Source: Clostridiales bacterium (GTDB lineage: Bacteria > Bacillota > Clostridia > Christensenellales > Borkfalkiaceae). Taken from it: a stretch of 54,610 nucleotides of DNA. The notes beneath the pieces were generated by a model. That model saw nothing but the letters and a program-made list of their open reading frames with translations, was not told the DNA's origin and did no database searches. Position numbers and translations under genes: made by a program. How positions within the stretch are numbered: position 1 is the stretch's first letter; each line of letters starts with the position of its first letter. The stretch covers positions 1 to 54,610 of the forward strand of contig SVIG01000009.1 of NCBI GenBank assembly GCA_015071005.1. Reading direction: 5' to 3'. Positions 31,479 to 41,082 of the stretch are shown here, in pieces.

Positions 31479-31721
31479 GCTGTGTAAAAATGCGTTGTAT
31501 AGGGTTGATACGGGAAGTTACTGTAAATCCAAAGCAAAAAGCCGCTTTGGCAGATAATTTCCGTTGACAAAAGTGGGGGCTAGACTCCTGCGACTAACCG
31601 AGGCTTTGCAAGTAAACGCTCGGTAAAAAGAAGAGTGTTTTTATTTTGCGGACACCTCGATACACACGGATGGGTTGACACGGTAAATAAATTGTTAGTA
31701 TAAACTAAAAGGAGTAACAAC
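31479..31721 (+). promoter_or_regulatory. Structured 5' leader of the ribosomal operon
   Basis: A long imperfect hairpin spans 31510-31564: CGGGAA-type and TTACTG strands pair with CAGATAA and TTTCCG, capped by CCAAAGC/GCTTTGG. A second stem, CCGAG (from 31598) with CTCGG (ending about 31623), follows. A second promoter-like pair, TTGACA (31675-31680) and TATAAA (31699-31704), lies just before the AAGGAG. Ribosomal operons are usually autoregulated by a ribosomal protein binding such leaders; which protein here is unknown. No open frame. Confidence 0.5.
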
Positions 31722-32021
31722 ATGGCAGTACAAAAAATCAGAATCAAGTTAGCGGCTTACAGCCACGAACTCGTAGATGAAGCGGCAAGCAGAATCGTAG
31801 AAACGATGAAGAAGAGCAACGCGAAAATCAGCGGTCCTATTCCTCTTCCTACGGAAAGAGAAATCGTAACGATCCTTCGTTCGCCTCACAAGTATAAGGA
31901 TTCCCGTGAACAGTTCGAAATGAGAACGTACAAGAGAATCATCGATATCTATTCCCCCAATGCAAACTTGCTTAACTCGATTCAACTTCCCGCAGGCGTT
32001 GACATCAAGATTAAGCTCTAA
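31722..32021 (+). CDS. rpsJ: 30S ribosomal protein S10
   Basis: A 99-residue protein of the small-subunit head, also the NusE antitermination factor. Visible: [21 protein letters not shown] start, [29 protein letters not shown] and the [26 protein letters not shown] end. Normal length. First gene of the operon, behind a structured leader and an AAGGAG site; in many bacteria the leader regulates the whole cluster. Confidence 0.97.
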   Translation: MAVQKIRIKLAAYSHELVDEAASRIVETMKKSNAKISGPIPLPTEREIVTILRSPHKYKDSREQFEMRTYKRIIDIYSPNANLLNSIQLPAGVDIKIKL

Positions 32022-32092
32022 GTTTTAAGATGCCGAGAAATACTTTCAAAGGTATTCGAGAATAAAAAATTTATAAGGAGTGAACTTTATCA

Positions 32093-32728
32093 ATGAATAA
32101 AGCAATCATCGGTCGCAAAGTTGGGATGACCCAAATCTTTGCAGAAGACGGGAAGTTGATCCCCGTTACGGTAGTAGAGGCAGGTCCTTGCCCCGTTGTT
32201 CAAGTGAAGACGGTAGCAAACGACGGTTACGCAGCGCTCAAGCTCGGTTTCATCGAAGTAAGCGAAAAAGCTCTTACGAAGCCTGAACTTGGTCAGTTCA
32301 AGAAAGCTGGCGTAAAGCCCCACAAGGTATTGAAAGAAATCAGAGTAGCAAATGCTGAATCTTTCGAAGTAGGTGCAGAACTTAAAGCGGACGTGTTCGC
32401 GGCAGGCGACAAGGTAGACGTATCGGGCGTGACGAAAGGTCACGGTTTCACGGGCGTAATCAAGAGATGGAATCAGCATCGCTTGAAGATGACGCACGGT
32501 ACTGGTCCTGTGCATAGAGAACCCGGTTCTATGGGTCCTATCAGCTCCCCCTCGCGTGTATTCAAGAACAAGCATCTCGCTGGTCAGTACGGTGTGGAAA
32601 ACGTTACGATTCAAAATCTCGAAGTTGTAAGAGTAGATTTGAATAGAAACGCAATCCTCATCAAAGGCGCTATTCCCGGACCTAAAGGTAGCATCGTTAC
32701 CATTTCGGACAGCGTGAAGAGCAAATAA
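32093..32728 (+). CDS. rplC: 50S ribosomal protein L3
   Basis: A 211-residue early-assembly protein near the peptidyl-transferase centre. IIGRKVGMTQIFAEDGKLIPVTVVEAGPC start and the central loop GVTKGHGFTGVIKRWNQHRLKMTHG typical of bacterial L3 are visible. The gap to rpsJ is 71 bp with an AAGGAG site. Normal length. Confidence 0.97.
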   Translation: MNKAIIGRKVGMTQIFAEDGKLIPVTVVEAGPCPVVQVKTVANDGYAALKLGFIEVSEKALTKPELGQFKKAGVKPHKVLKEIRVANAESFEVGAELKADVFAAGDKVDVSGVTKGHGFTGVIKRWNQHRLKMTHGTGPVHREPGSMGPISSPSRVFKNKHLAGQYGVENVTIQNLEVVRVDLNRNAILIKGAIPGPKGSIVTISDSVKSK

Positions 32729-32743
32729 GGAGAGTGAACGAAA

Positions 32744-33367
32744 ATGGCGGCTATTAAAGTATTAAATATGAACGGCTCCGAAGTTGGTTCGATGGAACTT
32801 AACGATAACGTATTCGCAGTAGAATACAACGAGCCTTTGATTCATCAGGCAGTCGTTACCCGTCTTGCAAATGAAAGACAGGGCACGAAATCCACCCTCA
32901 CGAGAACGGAAGTTAGAGGCGGCGGTATCAAACCTTGGAGACAAAAGGGCACGGGTCGTGCTCGTCAAGGTTCGATCAGAGCACCTCAATGGATTAAGGG
33001 CGGCGTAGTATTCGCACCCAAGTCCCGTGACTTCTCGAAGAAAGTGAACGCGAAAGCAAAGAATGCAGCGCTTCTTTCCGCACTTTCCAAGAAAGTGGCT
33101 GACGGCGAATTCATCGTAGTAGACGAATTGAAAGTATCCGCGCCCAAGACGAAGGAAATGGCAGCGTTCGCAAAAGCGCTTGGCTTGAACAAGACGGCGC
33201 TCGTTGTTATGGATAACAACGACGTAAACGTAATCCGCGCGGCGGCTAACCTTCCTAAGCTTGAAACGATGCCCCTTGCGCAGTTGAGCACGTATGAAGT
33301 AGTTGTAAACGAAAAGATCGTTATGACGAAAGCTGCGGTTGAGAAATTCCAGGAGGTAAACGGCTAA
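32744..33367 (+). CDS. rplD: 50S ribosomal protein L4
   Basis: A 207-residue protein lining the exit tunnel and the usual S10-operon regulator in proteobacteria. The tunnel loop is recognised as [31 protein letters not shown]. Its stop TAA shares one base with rplW's start (TAATG), so the two are coupled. Confidence 0.97.
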   Translation: MAAIKVLNMNGSEVGSMELNDNVFAVEYNEPLIHQAVVTRLANERQGTKSTLTRTEVRGGGIKPWRQKGTGRARQGSIRAPQWIKGGVVFAPKSRDFSKKVNAKAKNAALLSALSKKVADGEFIVVDELKVSAPKTKEMAAFAKALGLNKTALVVMDNNDVNVIRAAANLPKLETMPLAQLSTYEVVVNEKIVMTKAAVEKFQEVNG

Positions 33368-33657
33368 TGTTTGCAGAAGATATCATCATTAAACCCGTCC
33401 TTACGGAAAAGGGCTTCGCAGAAGTAGCGGATAAGAAATACGCGTTCATCGTAAAGAAGGATGCGAATAAGACGGAAATCAAAATTGCAGTAGAAAAACT
33501 CTTCGATGTTAAAGTTGCAAACGTTAACACCGTAAACTGCAAAGGCAAACTCAAGAGAATGGGCAGACATGAAGGTTATACTCCCGATCATAAGAAGGCT
33601 ATCGTAACGTTGACGGAAGATAGCAAAGCCCTCGAGTTTTTTGAATCTTTGACTTAA
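33367..33657 (+). CDS. rplW: 50S ribosomal protein L23
   Basis: A 96-residue protein at the tunnel exit, docking site for signal recognition particle and trigger factor. [12 protein letters not shown] start, [25 protein letters not shown] and [18 protein letters not shown] are family signatures. Coupled to rplD. Confidence 0.97.
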   Translation: MFAEDIIIKPVLTEKGFAEVADKKYAFIVKKDANKTEIKIAVEKLFDVKVANVNTVNCKGKLKRMGRHEGYTPDHKKAIVTLTEDSKALEFFESLT

Positions 33658-33675
33658 TCAGGAGGATAAAGAGAA

Positions 33676-34506
33676 ATGGCTATTAAATCGTATAAACCCA
33701 CGTCGGCTGGTCGTCGTTTCGTAACGGTTCTTACCTACGATGATCTTACGCCCGGCGCAAAGCCCGAAAAATCCTTGATGCACGACCAACGTCATAGCGG
33801 CGGTCGCAACAACATGGGTAGAATCACCACGAGACATATCGGCGGTGGTAACCGTAGAAAATATCGTATCATCGACTTCAAGAGATTGAAGGATGACATT
33901 CCTGCAACGGTACAGAGCATTCAGTACGACCCCAACCGTTCCGCGCACATCGCATTGATCGTATACGCAGACGGCGTTAAGTCCTACATCCTTGCTCCCG
34001 TAGGTTTGAACGTAGGGGACAAGATTATGAGCGGTAAGAATGCAGACATCAAAGTCGGCAACGCGCTTCCCCTTGAAAACATTCCCGTAGGTACGATGGT
34101 ACACAACATCGAGCTTACCCCTGGTAAAGGCGGTCAAATCGCTCGTTCGGCAGGTATCTCCGCGCAAATCATGGCAGTTGAAGGCAAGTACGCGACCCTT
34201 CGTATGCCCAGCGGCGAAATGAGATACGTACTCTTGAAGTGCCGTGCGACCATCGGTCAAGTAGGTAACGTAGACCACGAACTCGTTTCCCTCGGTAAAG
34301 CAGGTAAGGCAAGATACCTTGGTTTGAGACCTGAAGTAAGAGGTTCGGTAATGAACCCTGTAGATCACCCTCACGGTGGTGGTGAAGGTAAATCTCCTAT
34401 CGGTCACGCTGGTCCTTTGACGCCTTGGGGCAAACCCGCTCTCGGCTACAAGACGAGAAAGAAGAAGAATGCAACGAACAAGTTCATTCTTAAGAGAATC
34501 AACTAA
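33676..34506 (+). CDS. rplB: 50S ribosomal protein L2
   Basis: A 276-residue universal protein of the peptidyl-transferase region. [14 protein letters not shown] start, [21 protein letters not shown], the RNA-binding [24 protein letters not shown] and the catalytic-centre segment [15 protein letters not shown] near the C-terminus are visible. Normal length. Confidence 0.98.
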   Translation: MAIKSYKPTSAGRRFVTVLTYDDLTPGAKPEKSLMHDQRHSGGRNNMGRITTRHIGGGNRRKYRIIDFKRLKDDIPATVQSIQYDPNRSAHIALIVYADGVKSYILAPVGLNVGDKIMSGKNADIKVGNALPLENIPVGTMVHNIELTPGKGGQIARSAGISAQIMAVEGKYATLRMPSGEMRYVLLKCRATIGQVGNVDHELVSLGKAGKARYLGLRPEVRGSVMNPVDHPHGGGEGKSPIGHAGPLTPWGKPALGYKTRKKKNATNKFILKRIN

Positions 34507-34521
34507 TCGGAGGATAGATAA

Positions 34522-34794
34522 ATGTCTAGAAGTGTTAAGAAAGGACCTTACGTCGAAGCGAAGCTTTACAGCAGAATTGAAGCTATGAACGCGGCGAACG
34601 AAAAGAAAGTTATCAAGACCTGGTCGAGAGCATCTACTATTTTCCCCGAATTCGTAGGTCACACGATCGCAGTATACGACGGGCGTAAGCACGTTCCCGT
34701 ATACGTAACGGAAGATATGATCGGTTGCAAACTCGGTGAGTTTGCTCCCACGAGAACCTTCCACGGCCACGCGGCTAAAACGACGGGTAAATAA
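34522..34794 (+). CDS. rpsS: 30S ribosomal protein S19
   Basis: A 90-residue head protein contacting S13 and the A-site finger. [19 protein letters not shown] start, [30 protein letters not shown] and [14 protein letters not shown] are family hallmarks. Confidence 0.97.
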   Translation: MSRSVKKGPYVEAKLYSRIEAMNAANEKKVIKTWSRASTIFPEFVGHTIAVYDGRKHVPVYVTEDMIGCKLGEFAPTRTFHGHAAKTTGK

Positions 34795-34808
34795 GGAGAA
34801 ATAAAGAA

Positions 34809-35210
34809 ATGGCAAGTAATATGAAGAAAAAGACGGAAAGGGTTGCGGAAAGAAGAGAAAAGCGCCCTTACGCAGTTGCTAAATATATTAGAGTTTCGCC
34901 TTACAAAGTAAGAACCGTTCTCGCTTTGATCCGTGGTAAGGATTATAAAGAAGCGAAAGCGATTCTCGATTACAGCGTAAACGGCAGCGCGCTTGCGGTT
35001 AAGAAAGTTCTTATGTCCGCAGCAGCAAACGCAGAACATAACATGGGTATGGACAAGAACGACCTCTACGTAGCAGAATGCTTCGCAGACGGCGGTCAAA
35101 TGCTTAAGAGAATGCAACCTGTATCGAAAGGTCGCGGTCATGCAATCTTGAAGAGAACCAGCCATATCACGGTTATCTTGGACGTTAAGAAATTGGAAGG
35201 AGAAGTATAA
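34809..35210 (+). CDS. rplV: 50S ribosomal protein L22
   Basis: A 133-residue protein lining the exit tunnel. The core starts at [22 protein letters not shown], with an N-terminal charged extension of about 20 residues. Later [20 protein letters not shown] and [16 protein letters not shown] tunnel-loop and strand segments. Its stop is two bases before rpsC. Confidence 0.97.
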   Translation: MASNMKKKTERVAERREKRPYAVAKYIRVSPYKVRTVLALIRGKDYKEAKAILDYSVNGSALAVKKVLMSAAANAEHNMGMDKNDLYVAECFADGGQMLKRMQPVSKGRGHAILKRTSHITVILDVKKLEGEV

Positions 35211-35212
35211 CA

Positions 35213-35875
35213 ATGGGACAAAAAGTTAATCCTCACGGTTTGAGAGTCGGCGTTATCAAAGATTGGAACACCACTTGGTATGCAGATAAAAAAGAATTCT
35301 CCAAATTCCTCAAAGAAGACAACGTAATCCGTACCTTCATTAAGAAGAAGTACTACGCATCCGCGATCAGCAAAATCTTGATTGAAAGAGCGGCTGCAAG
35401 AATCGTTGTTACGATCTACACGGCACGTCCCGGCGTTATCATCGGTAAAGGCGGCGCTGAAGTAGAAGTTATTAAGAAAGACCTTGCAAAGCTTACGAAC
35501 GGTAAAGCAGTAGCTATCAACATTACCGAAGTAAGAAAGCCTGACTGCGACGCACAACTCGTAGCAGAAGGGGTTGCTGCACAGCTCGAAAAGCGTATGT
35601 CTTTCCGTCGTTGCATGAAGCAAGCGATCGGTCGTTCGATGAGAGCAGGCTGCAAGGGTATCAAAATGATGGTTAGCGGTCGTCTTGACGGCGCTGAAAT
35701 CGCAAGAAGCGAAAGTTATCATGAAGGTTCTATTCCCCTTCAAACGCTTCGTGCGGACATCGACTACGGCTTCGCAGAAGCGCACACGACGTTCGGTATG
35801 ATCGGCGTTAAGTGCTGGATCTACAAGGGCGAAGTTATCAAGAGCGCGAAGAAGGCAGAAGGAGGCGAACAGTAA
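35213..35875 (+). CDS. rpsC: 30S ribosomal protein S3
   Basis: A 220-residue protein at the mRNA entry channel with a KH domain. [22 protein letters not shown] start; the KH loop [26 protein letters not shown]-type segment ([14 protein letters not shown]). Its stop overlaps the rplP start by one base (TAATG). Confidence 0.97.
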   Translation: MGQKVNPHGLRVGVIKDWNTTWYADKKEFSKFLKEDNVIRTFIKKKYYASAISKILIERAAARIVVTIYTARPGVIIGKGGAEVEVIKKDLAKLTNGKAVAINITEVRKPDCDAQLVAEGVAAQLEKRMSFRRCMKQAIGRSMRAGCKGIKMMVSGRLDGAEIARSESYHEGSIPLQTLRADIDYGFAEAHTTFGMIGVKCWIYKGEVIKSAKKAEGGEQ

Positions 35876-36324
35876 TGTTAATTCCTAAGAGAGTAAAAAG
35901 ACGTAGACAACATCGTGGCACGATGAAGGGTAAAGCTCAAAAGGGTAACGTAATCGCATACGGCGAATACGGTCTTGTATCCGAAGAGCTTGGCTGGATC
36001 AAATCCAACCAAATCGAAGCAGCCCGTATCGCAATGACGAGATTCATCAAGCGTGGCGGTAAAGTTTGGATCGACATCTTCCCCCACAAGCCTATTACGA
36101 AGAAACCCGCTGAAACGCGTATGGGTTCCGGTAAAGGTTCTGTAGAATACTGGGTAGCAGTCGTTAAACCCGGCCGCGTTATGTTCGAAATGTCGGGCGT
36201 AAGTGAAGAAGTAGCAAGAGAAGCAATGCGTCTTGCGTCGCACAAGCTTCCCGTAAAATGCAAGTTTGTAAAGAAAGAAGTTGTAGCAGAAGCACCTGCA
36301 ACGACTGAAGGCGGTGAACAATAA
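35875..36324 (+). CDS. rplP: 50S ribosomal protein L16
   Basis: Start at 35875 gives the family start [15 protein letters not shown]; an earlier in-frame ATG lies inside rpsC. 149 residues. [55 protein letters not shown] and [12 protein letters not shown] are the L16 signatures at the A-site tRNA elbow. Its stop overlaps rpmC by one base. Confidence 0.97.
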   Translation: MLIPKRVKRRRQHRGTMKGKAQKGNVIAYGEYGLVSEELGWIKSNQIEAARIAMTRFIKRGGKVWIDIFPHKPITKKPAETRMGSGKGSVEYWVAVVKPGRVMFEMSGVSEEVAREAMRLASHKLPVKCKFVKKEVVAEAPATTEGGEQ

Positions 36325-36518
36325 TGAAAGCTAAAGAAGTGAAATTGATGACGAGCGAAGAACTCGTAGCAAAGCTCGCGGAACTTAAGAGCGAACTTTT
36401 CAATCTTCGTTTCCGTTTGGCAGCTGGCCAGCTTGAAAACCCCGTTTCCATCAGAACCTGCAAGAGAGATATCGCTCGCATTAACACGGAAATCCGTGCG
36501 AGAGAAATCAAAGCGTAA
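36324..36518 (+). CDS. rpmC: 50S ribosomal protein L29
   Basis: A 64-residue two-helix protein near the tunnel exit: [29 protein letters not shown] and [16 protein letters not shown]. Overlaps rplP by one base. Confidence 0.95.
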   Translation: MKAKEVKLMTSEELVAKLAELKSELFNLRFRLAAGQLENPVSIRTCKRDIARINTEIRAREIKA

Positions 36519-36536
36519 GATCGGAGGACAACAGTA

Positions 36537-36791
36537 ATGGAAAGAAATTTGAGAAAAGAAAGAGTAGGGCTTGTTGTATCCGATAAGATGGATAAAACGG
36601 TTATCGTTCTCGTAAGCGATAAGAGCAAGCACCCGCTTTACAAGAAGACCATCACGACGAGTAAGCGTTACAAAGCGCACGACGAAGCAAACGAATGCGG
36701 CGTAGGCGATAAAGTACGTATCGTTGAAACGAGAAAGCTCAGCAAGGACAAGAACTGGCGCGTTGCTGAGATTATCGAAAGAGCTAAGTAA
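36537..36791 (+). CDS. rpsQ: 30S ribosomal protein S17
   Basis: An 84-residue OB-fold primary binding protein of 16S r[44 protein letters not shown] and [25 protein letters not shown]. Confidence 0.96.
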   Translation: MERNLRKERVGLVVSDKMDKTVIVLVSDKSKHPLYKKTITTSKRYKAHDEANECGVGDKVRIVETRKLSKDKNWRVAEIIERAK

Positions 36792-36810
36792 TTAAGGAGG
36801 GCAAGAAATT

Positions 36811-37179
36811 ATGATTCAGCCTCAGACGAGATTGAAATCCGCAGACAACAGCGGTGCAAAAGAGTTGATGTGTATCAGAGTTCTTGGCGGTTCCTTCCGT
36901 AAGACCGGTAACATCGGCGACGTAATCGTAGCGTCCGTAAAGACGGCTACGCCCGGCGGCGCAGTAAAGAAGGGTGACGTTGTAAAAGCAGTCATCGTAA
37001 GAAGCGCTAGCGGTATCAGAAGAGCAGACGGTACGTTCGTAAAATTCGACGACAACGCAGCCGTAATCATCGACGCAAACAAGCAGCCGAAAGGCACGCG
37101 TATCTTTGGGCCGATTGCGAGAGAATTGAGAGAAAAAGATTACATGAAGATCATCTCTCTTGCTCCCGAAGTTCTGTAA
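36811..37179 (+). CDS. rplN: 50S ribosomal protein L14
   Basis: A 122-residue protein at the subunit interface. [27 protein letters not shown] start, [23 protein letters not shown] and [28 protein letters not shown] end are exact family hallmarks. Confidence 0.98.
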   Translation: MIQPQTRLKSADNSGAKELMCIRVLGGSFRKTGNIGDVIVASVKTATPGGAVKKGDVVKAVIVRSASGIRRADGTFVKFDDNAAVIIDANKQPKGTRIFGPIARELREKDYMKIISLAPEVL

Positions 37180-37197
37180 TTTAGGAGGACTAAAACA

Positions 37198-37632
37198 ATG
37201 AACGTAAAAGTAAATGATAACGTACTTGTAATTGCCGGTAAAGATAAAGGCGTACAGGGAAAAGTCCTTGCCACGTCCCCTAAAGCAAATACGGTAACGG
37301 TAGAAGGCGTTCGCATCTTGAAAAAGCATCAAAAAGCTAGAAAAGCGAACGAAACCAGCAAGATTGAAGAAATGCCCGGACCCATCGACGTATCGAACGT
37401 AATGGTAGTATGCCCCGCTTGCGGCAAAGCAACGAGAGTATACCATAACGTAGTTGACGGTAAGAAGGTTCGCGTATGTAAGTGTGGCGCAGTTCTTGAC
37501 AAGGCGTACTCCAAGAAAGCAGCTAAGGCAGCAGCGGCAGTTGCAGAAGAAGCACCCAAGAAGAGAACGAGAAAGCGCGCGGCAAAAACCGAAGCGCCCG
37601 TTGAATCCGTAGAAAACACGGAAAACAACTAA
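37198..37632 (+). CDS. rplX: 50S ribosomal protein L24 with extended C-terminus
   Basis: The first 105 residues are standard L24: KVNDNVLVIAGKDKGVQGKVL (KOW), KHQKARKANETSKIEEMPGPIDVSNVMV and a zinc-like CPACGKATR..CKCG. The 144-residue length exceeds the usual 103 or so because of an Ala/Lys/Glu tail after residue 107 (KAAKAAAAVAEEAPKKRTRKR). The tail is low complexity, so it is probably disordered on the ribosome surface. Confidence 0.96.
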   Translation: MNVKVNDNVLVIAGKDKGVQGKVLATSPKANTVTVEGVRILKKHQKARKANETSKIEEMPGPIDVSNVMVVCPACGKATRVYHNVVDGKKVRVCKCGAVLDKAYSKKAAKAAAAVAEEAPKKRTRKRAAKTEAPVESVENTENN

Positions 37633-37646
37633 CGAGGTAACGAAAA

Positions 37647-38204
37647 ATGGCAGAAAAAGTTTATAAAAACAGAGTAAAAGAAAAGTACGAAAAAGAAGTA
37701 GTACCTTTCCTTATGAAGAAATTCGGCTATAAGTCCGTAATGGAATGCCCTAAACTCGTTAAGATTGTTATCAACACGGGTCTTGGCGACATTAAGGATA
37801 ACGCGAAGTCCATCCAAATGACGGAAAACGAAATCAAACTCATTTCCGGTCAAAAACCCATCTTGACGAAGGCGAAGAAATCCGTCGCTAACTTCAAGGT
37901 AAGAGAAGGACAAACCGTTGGTATCAAAGTAACCCTTCGCGGTGAAAGAATGTACAACTTCTATGACAAGTTCGTATCCATCGCGCTTCCCAGACTCCGC
38001 GACTTCCGCGGTGTATCGGACAAAGCGTTTGACGGTCGCGGCAACTACTCGGTAGGTTTGAAAGAACAATTGATCTTCCCCGAAATCACGTACGATCAGG
38101 TAGAAAAGATCAGAGGTATGGACGTAGCAATCGTTACGACCGCAAACACCGATGAAGAGGCAAGAGAGCTTTTGAAAGCGCTCGGTATGCCTTTCAAAAA
38201 GTAA
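37647..38204 (+). CDS. rplE: 50S ribosomal protein L5
   Basis: A 185-residue protein binding 5S rRNA and contacting the P-site t[38 protein letters not shown], then [30 protein letters not shown]. Normal length. Confidence 0.97.
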   Translation: MAEKVYKNRVKEKYEKEVVPFLMKKFGYKSVMECPKLVKIVINTGLGDIKDNAKSIQMTENEIKLISGQKPILTKAKKSVANFKVREGQTVGIKVTLRGERMYNFYDKFVSIALPRLRDFRGVSDKAFDGRGNYSVGLKEQLIFPEITYDQVEKIRGMDVAIVTTANTDEEARELLKALGMPFKK

Positions 38205-38216
38205 GGAGAAACGAAC

Positions 38217-38402
38217 ATGGCAAAGAAGTCAATGATTAATAAACAGCAAAAGACGCCTAAGTTCTCGACGAGAGCTTATACGAGATGCAGCATCTGCGGA
38301 AGACCTCACGCGGTTTTGAGAAAGTACGGTGTATGCCGTATTTGCTTCCGTAACCTTGCGTACAAGGGAGAAATTCCCGGCGTTAAGAAGTCGAGCTGGT
38401 AA
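38217..38402 (+). CDS. rpsZ: 30S ribosomal protein S14, zinc (type Z)
   Basis: A 61-residue zinc version with CSIC (residues 24-27) and CRIC (40-43): [23 protein letters not shown]. The short Zn-form is typical of Bacillota; it assembles into the 30S head. Located between rplE and rpsH as usual. Confidence 0.96.
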   Translation: MAKKSMINKQQKTPKFSTRAYTRCSICGRPHAVLRKYGVCRICFRNLAYKGEIPGVKKSSW

Positions 38403-38417
38403 TAGGAGGTAAAAGAA

Positions 38418-38807
38418 ATGACGGATCCTATCGCAGATATGCTTACAAGAATTAGAAACGCGATCACGGCTAAGAAGGAAACGGTAGAAATTCCCGCTTC
38501 CAACGAAAAGAAGGCTATTGCAGAAATCCTTCTCAACGAAGGTTGGGTAAAGGACGTTAAGCTTGTTGAAGACGGCTATAACGGCAAGATCGCAATCACG
38601 CTTAAATATGATGACAAGAAATCGGTTATCAGCGGTCTTCGCAGAGTATCCAAGCCCGGCTTGCGTACGTATGCGGGTGTTGATAATATGCCCAGAGTAC
38701 TTGGCGGTTTCGGTACGGTTATTTTGTCCACGAACAAGGGCATCATGACGGGTAAGAACGCAAAGGCTGCTAACGTAGGCGGCGAAGTACTTTGCGAAAT
38801 CTGGTAA
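38418..38807 (+). CDS. rpsH: 30S ribosomal protein S8
   Basis: A 129-residue primary 16S-binding protein and regulator of the spc operon in proteobacteria. [20 protein letters not shown] start, KRVSKPGLR-type segment ([12 protein letters not shown]) and [22 protein letters not shown] end. Confidence 0.97.
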   Translation: MTDPIADMLTRIRNAITAKKETVEIPASNEKKAIAEILLNEGWVKDVKLVEDGYNGKIAITLKYDDKKSVISGLRRVSKPGLRTYAGVDNMPRVLGGFGTVILSTNKGIMTGKNAKAANVGGEVLCEIW

Positions 38808-38825
38808 TAGGGAGGTAAATGAGCA

Positions 38826-39374
38826 ATGTCGAGAATCGGTAAAATGCCCATCGCCCTTCCTGCAGGCGTGGAAGTAAAATTTGTTGACGGCGTTGTTACG
38901 GTAAAGGGTGCAAAAGGCACGCTTTCCCGTGAAGTAGTCGGCAACATCGGTATTGAAGTTGAAGGCGCAACCCTTTTGGTAAAAGCGCTTGACGACAAAG
39001 CTGAAACGAACGCGAAGCACGGTCTTTACAGAGCACTCCTTGCTGGTATGGTAACGGGTGTAACGGACGGTTTCACGAAAGTTTTGGAAGTAAAAGGTGT
39101 AGGTTGGAAAGCAGCAGTTCAAGGCAACAAGCTTGTATTGAACGTTGGTTTCTCCCACCCCGTAGAATTTGTTGCTCCGGAAGGCATCAAGTTTGAATGC
39201 CCTACCCTTACGGAAGTACGCGTAAGCGGTATCAGCAAAGAACTTGTAGGTCAAATGGCAGCAAACATCAGAGCTATCAGAGTTCCCGAACCTTACCATG
39301 GCTACGGTATTCGCTACCAAGGCGAACACGTAGAACATAAGGAAGGTAAGACCTCCGGTAAAGGCAAGAAATAA
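38826..39374 (+). CDS. rplF: 50S ribosomal protein L6
   Basis: A 182-residue protein of the 50S GTPase region. SRIGKMPIALPAGVEVKF start, VTDGFTKVLEVKGVGWKAAVQGNKLVLNVGFSHPV and EPYHGYGIRYQGEHVEHKEGKTSGKGKK end (two repeats of the L6 fold). Confidence 0.97.
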   Translation: MSRIGKMPIALPAGVEVKFVDGVVTVKGAKGTLSREVVGNIGIEVEGATLLVKALDDKAETNAKHGLYRALLAGMVTGVTDGFTKVLEVKGVGWKAAVQGNKLVLNVGFSHPVEFVAPEGIKFECPTLTEVRVSGISKELVGQMAANIRAIRVPEPYHGYGIRYQGEHVEHKEGKTSGKGKK

Positions 39375-39387
39375 GGAGCGTTAAAGA

Positions 39388-39771
39388 ATGATTACTAAAA
39401 TTGATAAAAATGCAGTAAGACAGAGACGCCATGCACGCGTTAGAAAGACGGTTACGGGCACGGCAGAAGCTCCCCGTATGAACGTATACAGAAGCCTCAA
39501 CCACATCTACGTACAGATCATCGACGATCGTAAGGGCAACGAAAAGGGCGGTGTAACGATCGCTTCCGCGTCCACGATGGATAAGGCTGTAAAAGAACAA
39601 ATCGCAGGTCTTTCGAAGACCGACGCGGCAAAGGTTGTCGGTAAAGTAGCGGCTGAAAGAGCACTTGAAAAGGGCGTTAAAGCAGTCGTATTCGACAGAG
39701 GCGGCTATCTTTACACGGGTCGTGTAAAGGCAGTTGCGGACGGCGCAAGAGAAGCCGGACTTGATTTCTAA
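39388..39771 (+). CDS. rplR: 50S ribosomal protein L18
   Basis: A 127-residue 5S rRNA-binding protein. [37 protein letters not shown] and [26 protein letters not shown] are visible. A small insertion, GNEKGGVTI, lies in the middle. Confidence 0.97.
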   Translation: MITKIDKNAVRQRRHARVRKTVTGTAEAPRMNVYRSLNHIYVQIIDDRKGNEKGGVTIASASTMDKAVKEQIAGLSKTDAAKVVGKVAAERALEKGVKAVVFDRGGYLYTGRVKAVADGAREAGLDF

Positions 39772-39783
39772 GGAGGTGGAACT

Positions 39784-40311
39784 ATGGCAGACGAAAAGAG
39801 AGAAAGAAGACCTCAAAGAAGACAGGCCGAAGACGACGGGCTTATCAAAAAGCTCATCGAAGTTAACCGCGTAACGAAGGTTGTTAAGGGTGGTAAAAAC
39901 ATGCGTTTTGCCGCACTTGTAATCGTAGGCGACGGCAAGGGCAAAATCGGCGTAGCAACGGGTAAAGCAAAAGAAGTTCCCGAAGCAATCGAAAAAGCTA
40001 CTTTGAGAGCAAAGAAGAACATGGTTTCCGTAGCAATCGTAGACAATACGGTTCCTCACAAGGTAATCGGTCGTTTCGGCCGTGGCTCCGTGCTCATGAT
40101 GCCGGCTGAAGAAGGTACCGGTGTTATCGCGGGCGGTCCCGTTCGTGCGGTAATGGAAGCTGTAGGTATTAAGAACATCAGAACGAAATCGCACGGCAGT
40201 CAAAACCCTGGCAACTGCGTAAAAGCGGCTATTGAAGGTTTGAAAGAACTCAAATCCGCTGAACAAGTAGCAGCGCTTCGTGGTAAGACGGTAGAAGAAA
40301 TTCTGAGCTAA
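39784..40311 (+). CDS. rpsE: 30S ribosomal protein S5
   Basis: A 175-residue fidelity protein. [37 protein letters not shown] and [32 protein letters not shown] are the S5 signatures; the N-terminus has about ten extra basic residues. Confidence 0.97.
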   Translation: MADEKRERRPQRRQAEDDGLIKKLIEVNRVTKVVKGGKNMRFAALVIVGDGKGKIGVATGKAKEVPEAIEKATLRAKKNMVSVAIVDNTVPHKVIGRFGRGSVLMMPAEEGTGVIAGGPVRAVMEAVGIKNIRTKSHGSQNPGNCVKAAIEGLKELKSAEQVAALRGKTVEEILS

Positions 40312-40328
40312 GGACGGAGGATAAGACA

Positions 40329-40508
40329 ATGGCGAAAATCAGAGTAACGCTTGTAAAGAGCACGATCGGTCAAGTAGAGTCCGTAAAGGGCACTATTAAG
40401 GCACTCGGTCTTAAGAAAATCCGTTCTTCCAAAGAACTTGACGATACGCCTGTAGTACAAGGTATGATTACGAAAGTAAAGCATCTCGTCAAAGTAGAGA
40501 ATATTTAA
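40329..40508 (+). CDS. rpmD: 50S ribosomal protein L30
   Basis: A 59-residue protein: MAKIRVTLVKSTIGQ, VKGTIKALGLKKIRSSKEL, DTPVVQGMITKVKHLVKV. It is too short for many gene finders but has its own ACGGAGG site and lies between rpsE and rplO exactly as in Bacillota and Clostridia. Confidence 0.95.
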   Translation: MAKIRVTLVKSTIGQVESVKGTIKALGLKKIRSSKELDDTPVVQGMITKVKHLVKVENI

Positions 40509-40520
40509 GGAGAGAACACT

Positions 40521-40967
40521 ATGAGAATAGATACTCTTTCTCCCGCACAGGGAGCTACCAGATCCACGAAGAGATTGGGTCGTGGTATCGGTTCGGGTAC
40601 GGGTAAGACCTCCGGTAAAGGTCACAAAGGTCAATGGGCACGTTCCGGTGGCGGCGTACGTCCCGGTTTCGAAGGCGGTCAAATGCCCATCGCTCGCCGT
40701 GTGCCTAAGAGAGGCTTCAATCACGTTGGTAAGAAAGTTTACGTACTCGTAAACCTTTCCGACTTGGCTGAACTTCCTGCAGGTACGGTTGTAGATTACG
40801 GTTTCGTAATGGAAAACGGTCTTGCAAAAGAAGTGAAGAACAACTGCGGACTTAAAGTTCTCGGTAATGGCGAACTTAACGTAGCGCTTACCGTGAAAGC
40901 GGCGAAATTCTCCGCATCCGCAAAGGCAGCTATCGAAGCGGCTCAGGGTACGGCGGAAACCCTCTAA
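40521..40967 (+). CDS. rplO: 50S ribosomal protein L15
   Basis: A 148-residue late-assembly protein. RKRLGRG-type start (STKRLGRGIGSGTGKTSGKGHKGQWARSGG), GFEGGQMPIARRVPKRGF and ELNVALTVKAAKFSASAKAAIEAAQGTAETL are the L15 hallmarks. Confidence 0.97.
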   Translation: MRIDTLSPAQGATRSTKRLGRGIGSGTGKTSGKGHKGQWARSGGGVRPGFEGGQMPIARRVPKRGFNHVGKKVYVLVNLSDLAELPAGTVVDYGFVMENGLAKEVKNNCGLKVLGNGELNVALTVKAAKFSASAKAAIEAAQGTAETL

Positions 40968-41082
40968 AATGAAACATTGCAACGCGGAAAATCGCAACGC
41001 GCGGTTTTCCGTAGTTCGCATTATTTCTCCCCGTGCGTTTTTATAATGAAAACGCGAAAAAAACCCATTTACGGAGAAAAAA

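Noticed and set aside
33658-39338. Long minus-strand frames opposite ribosomal protein genes
   Set aside because: Codon bias of strongly expressed genes opens the antisense frame; none has a motif, promoter or binding site.
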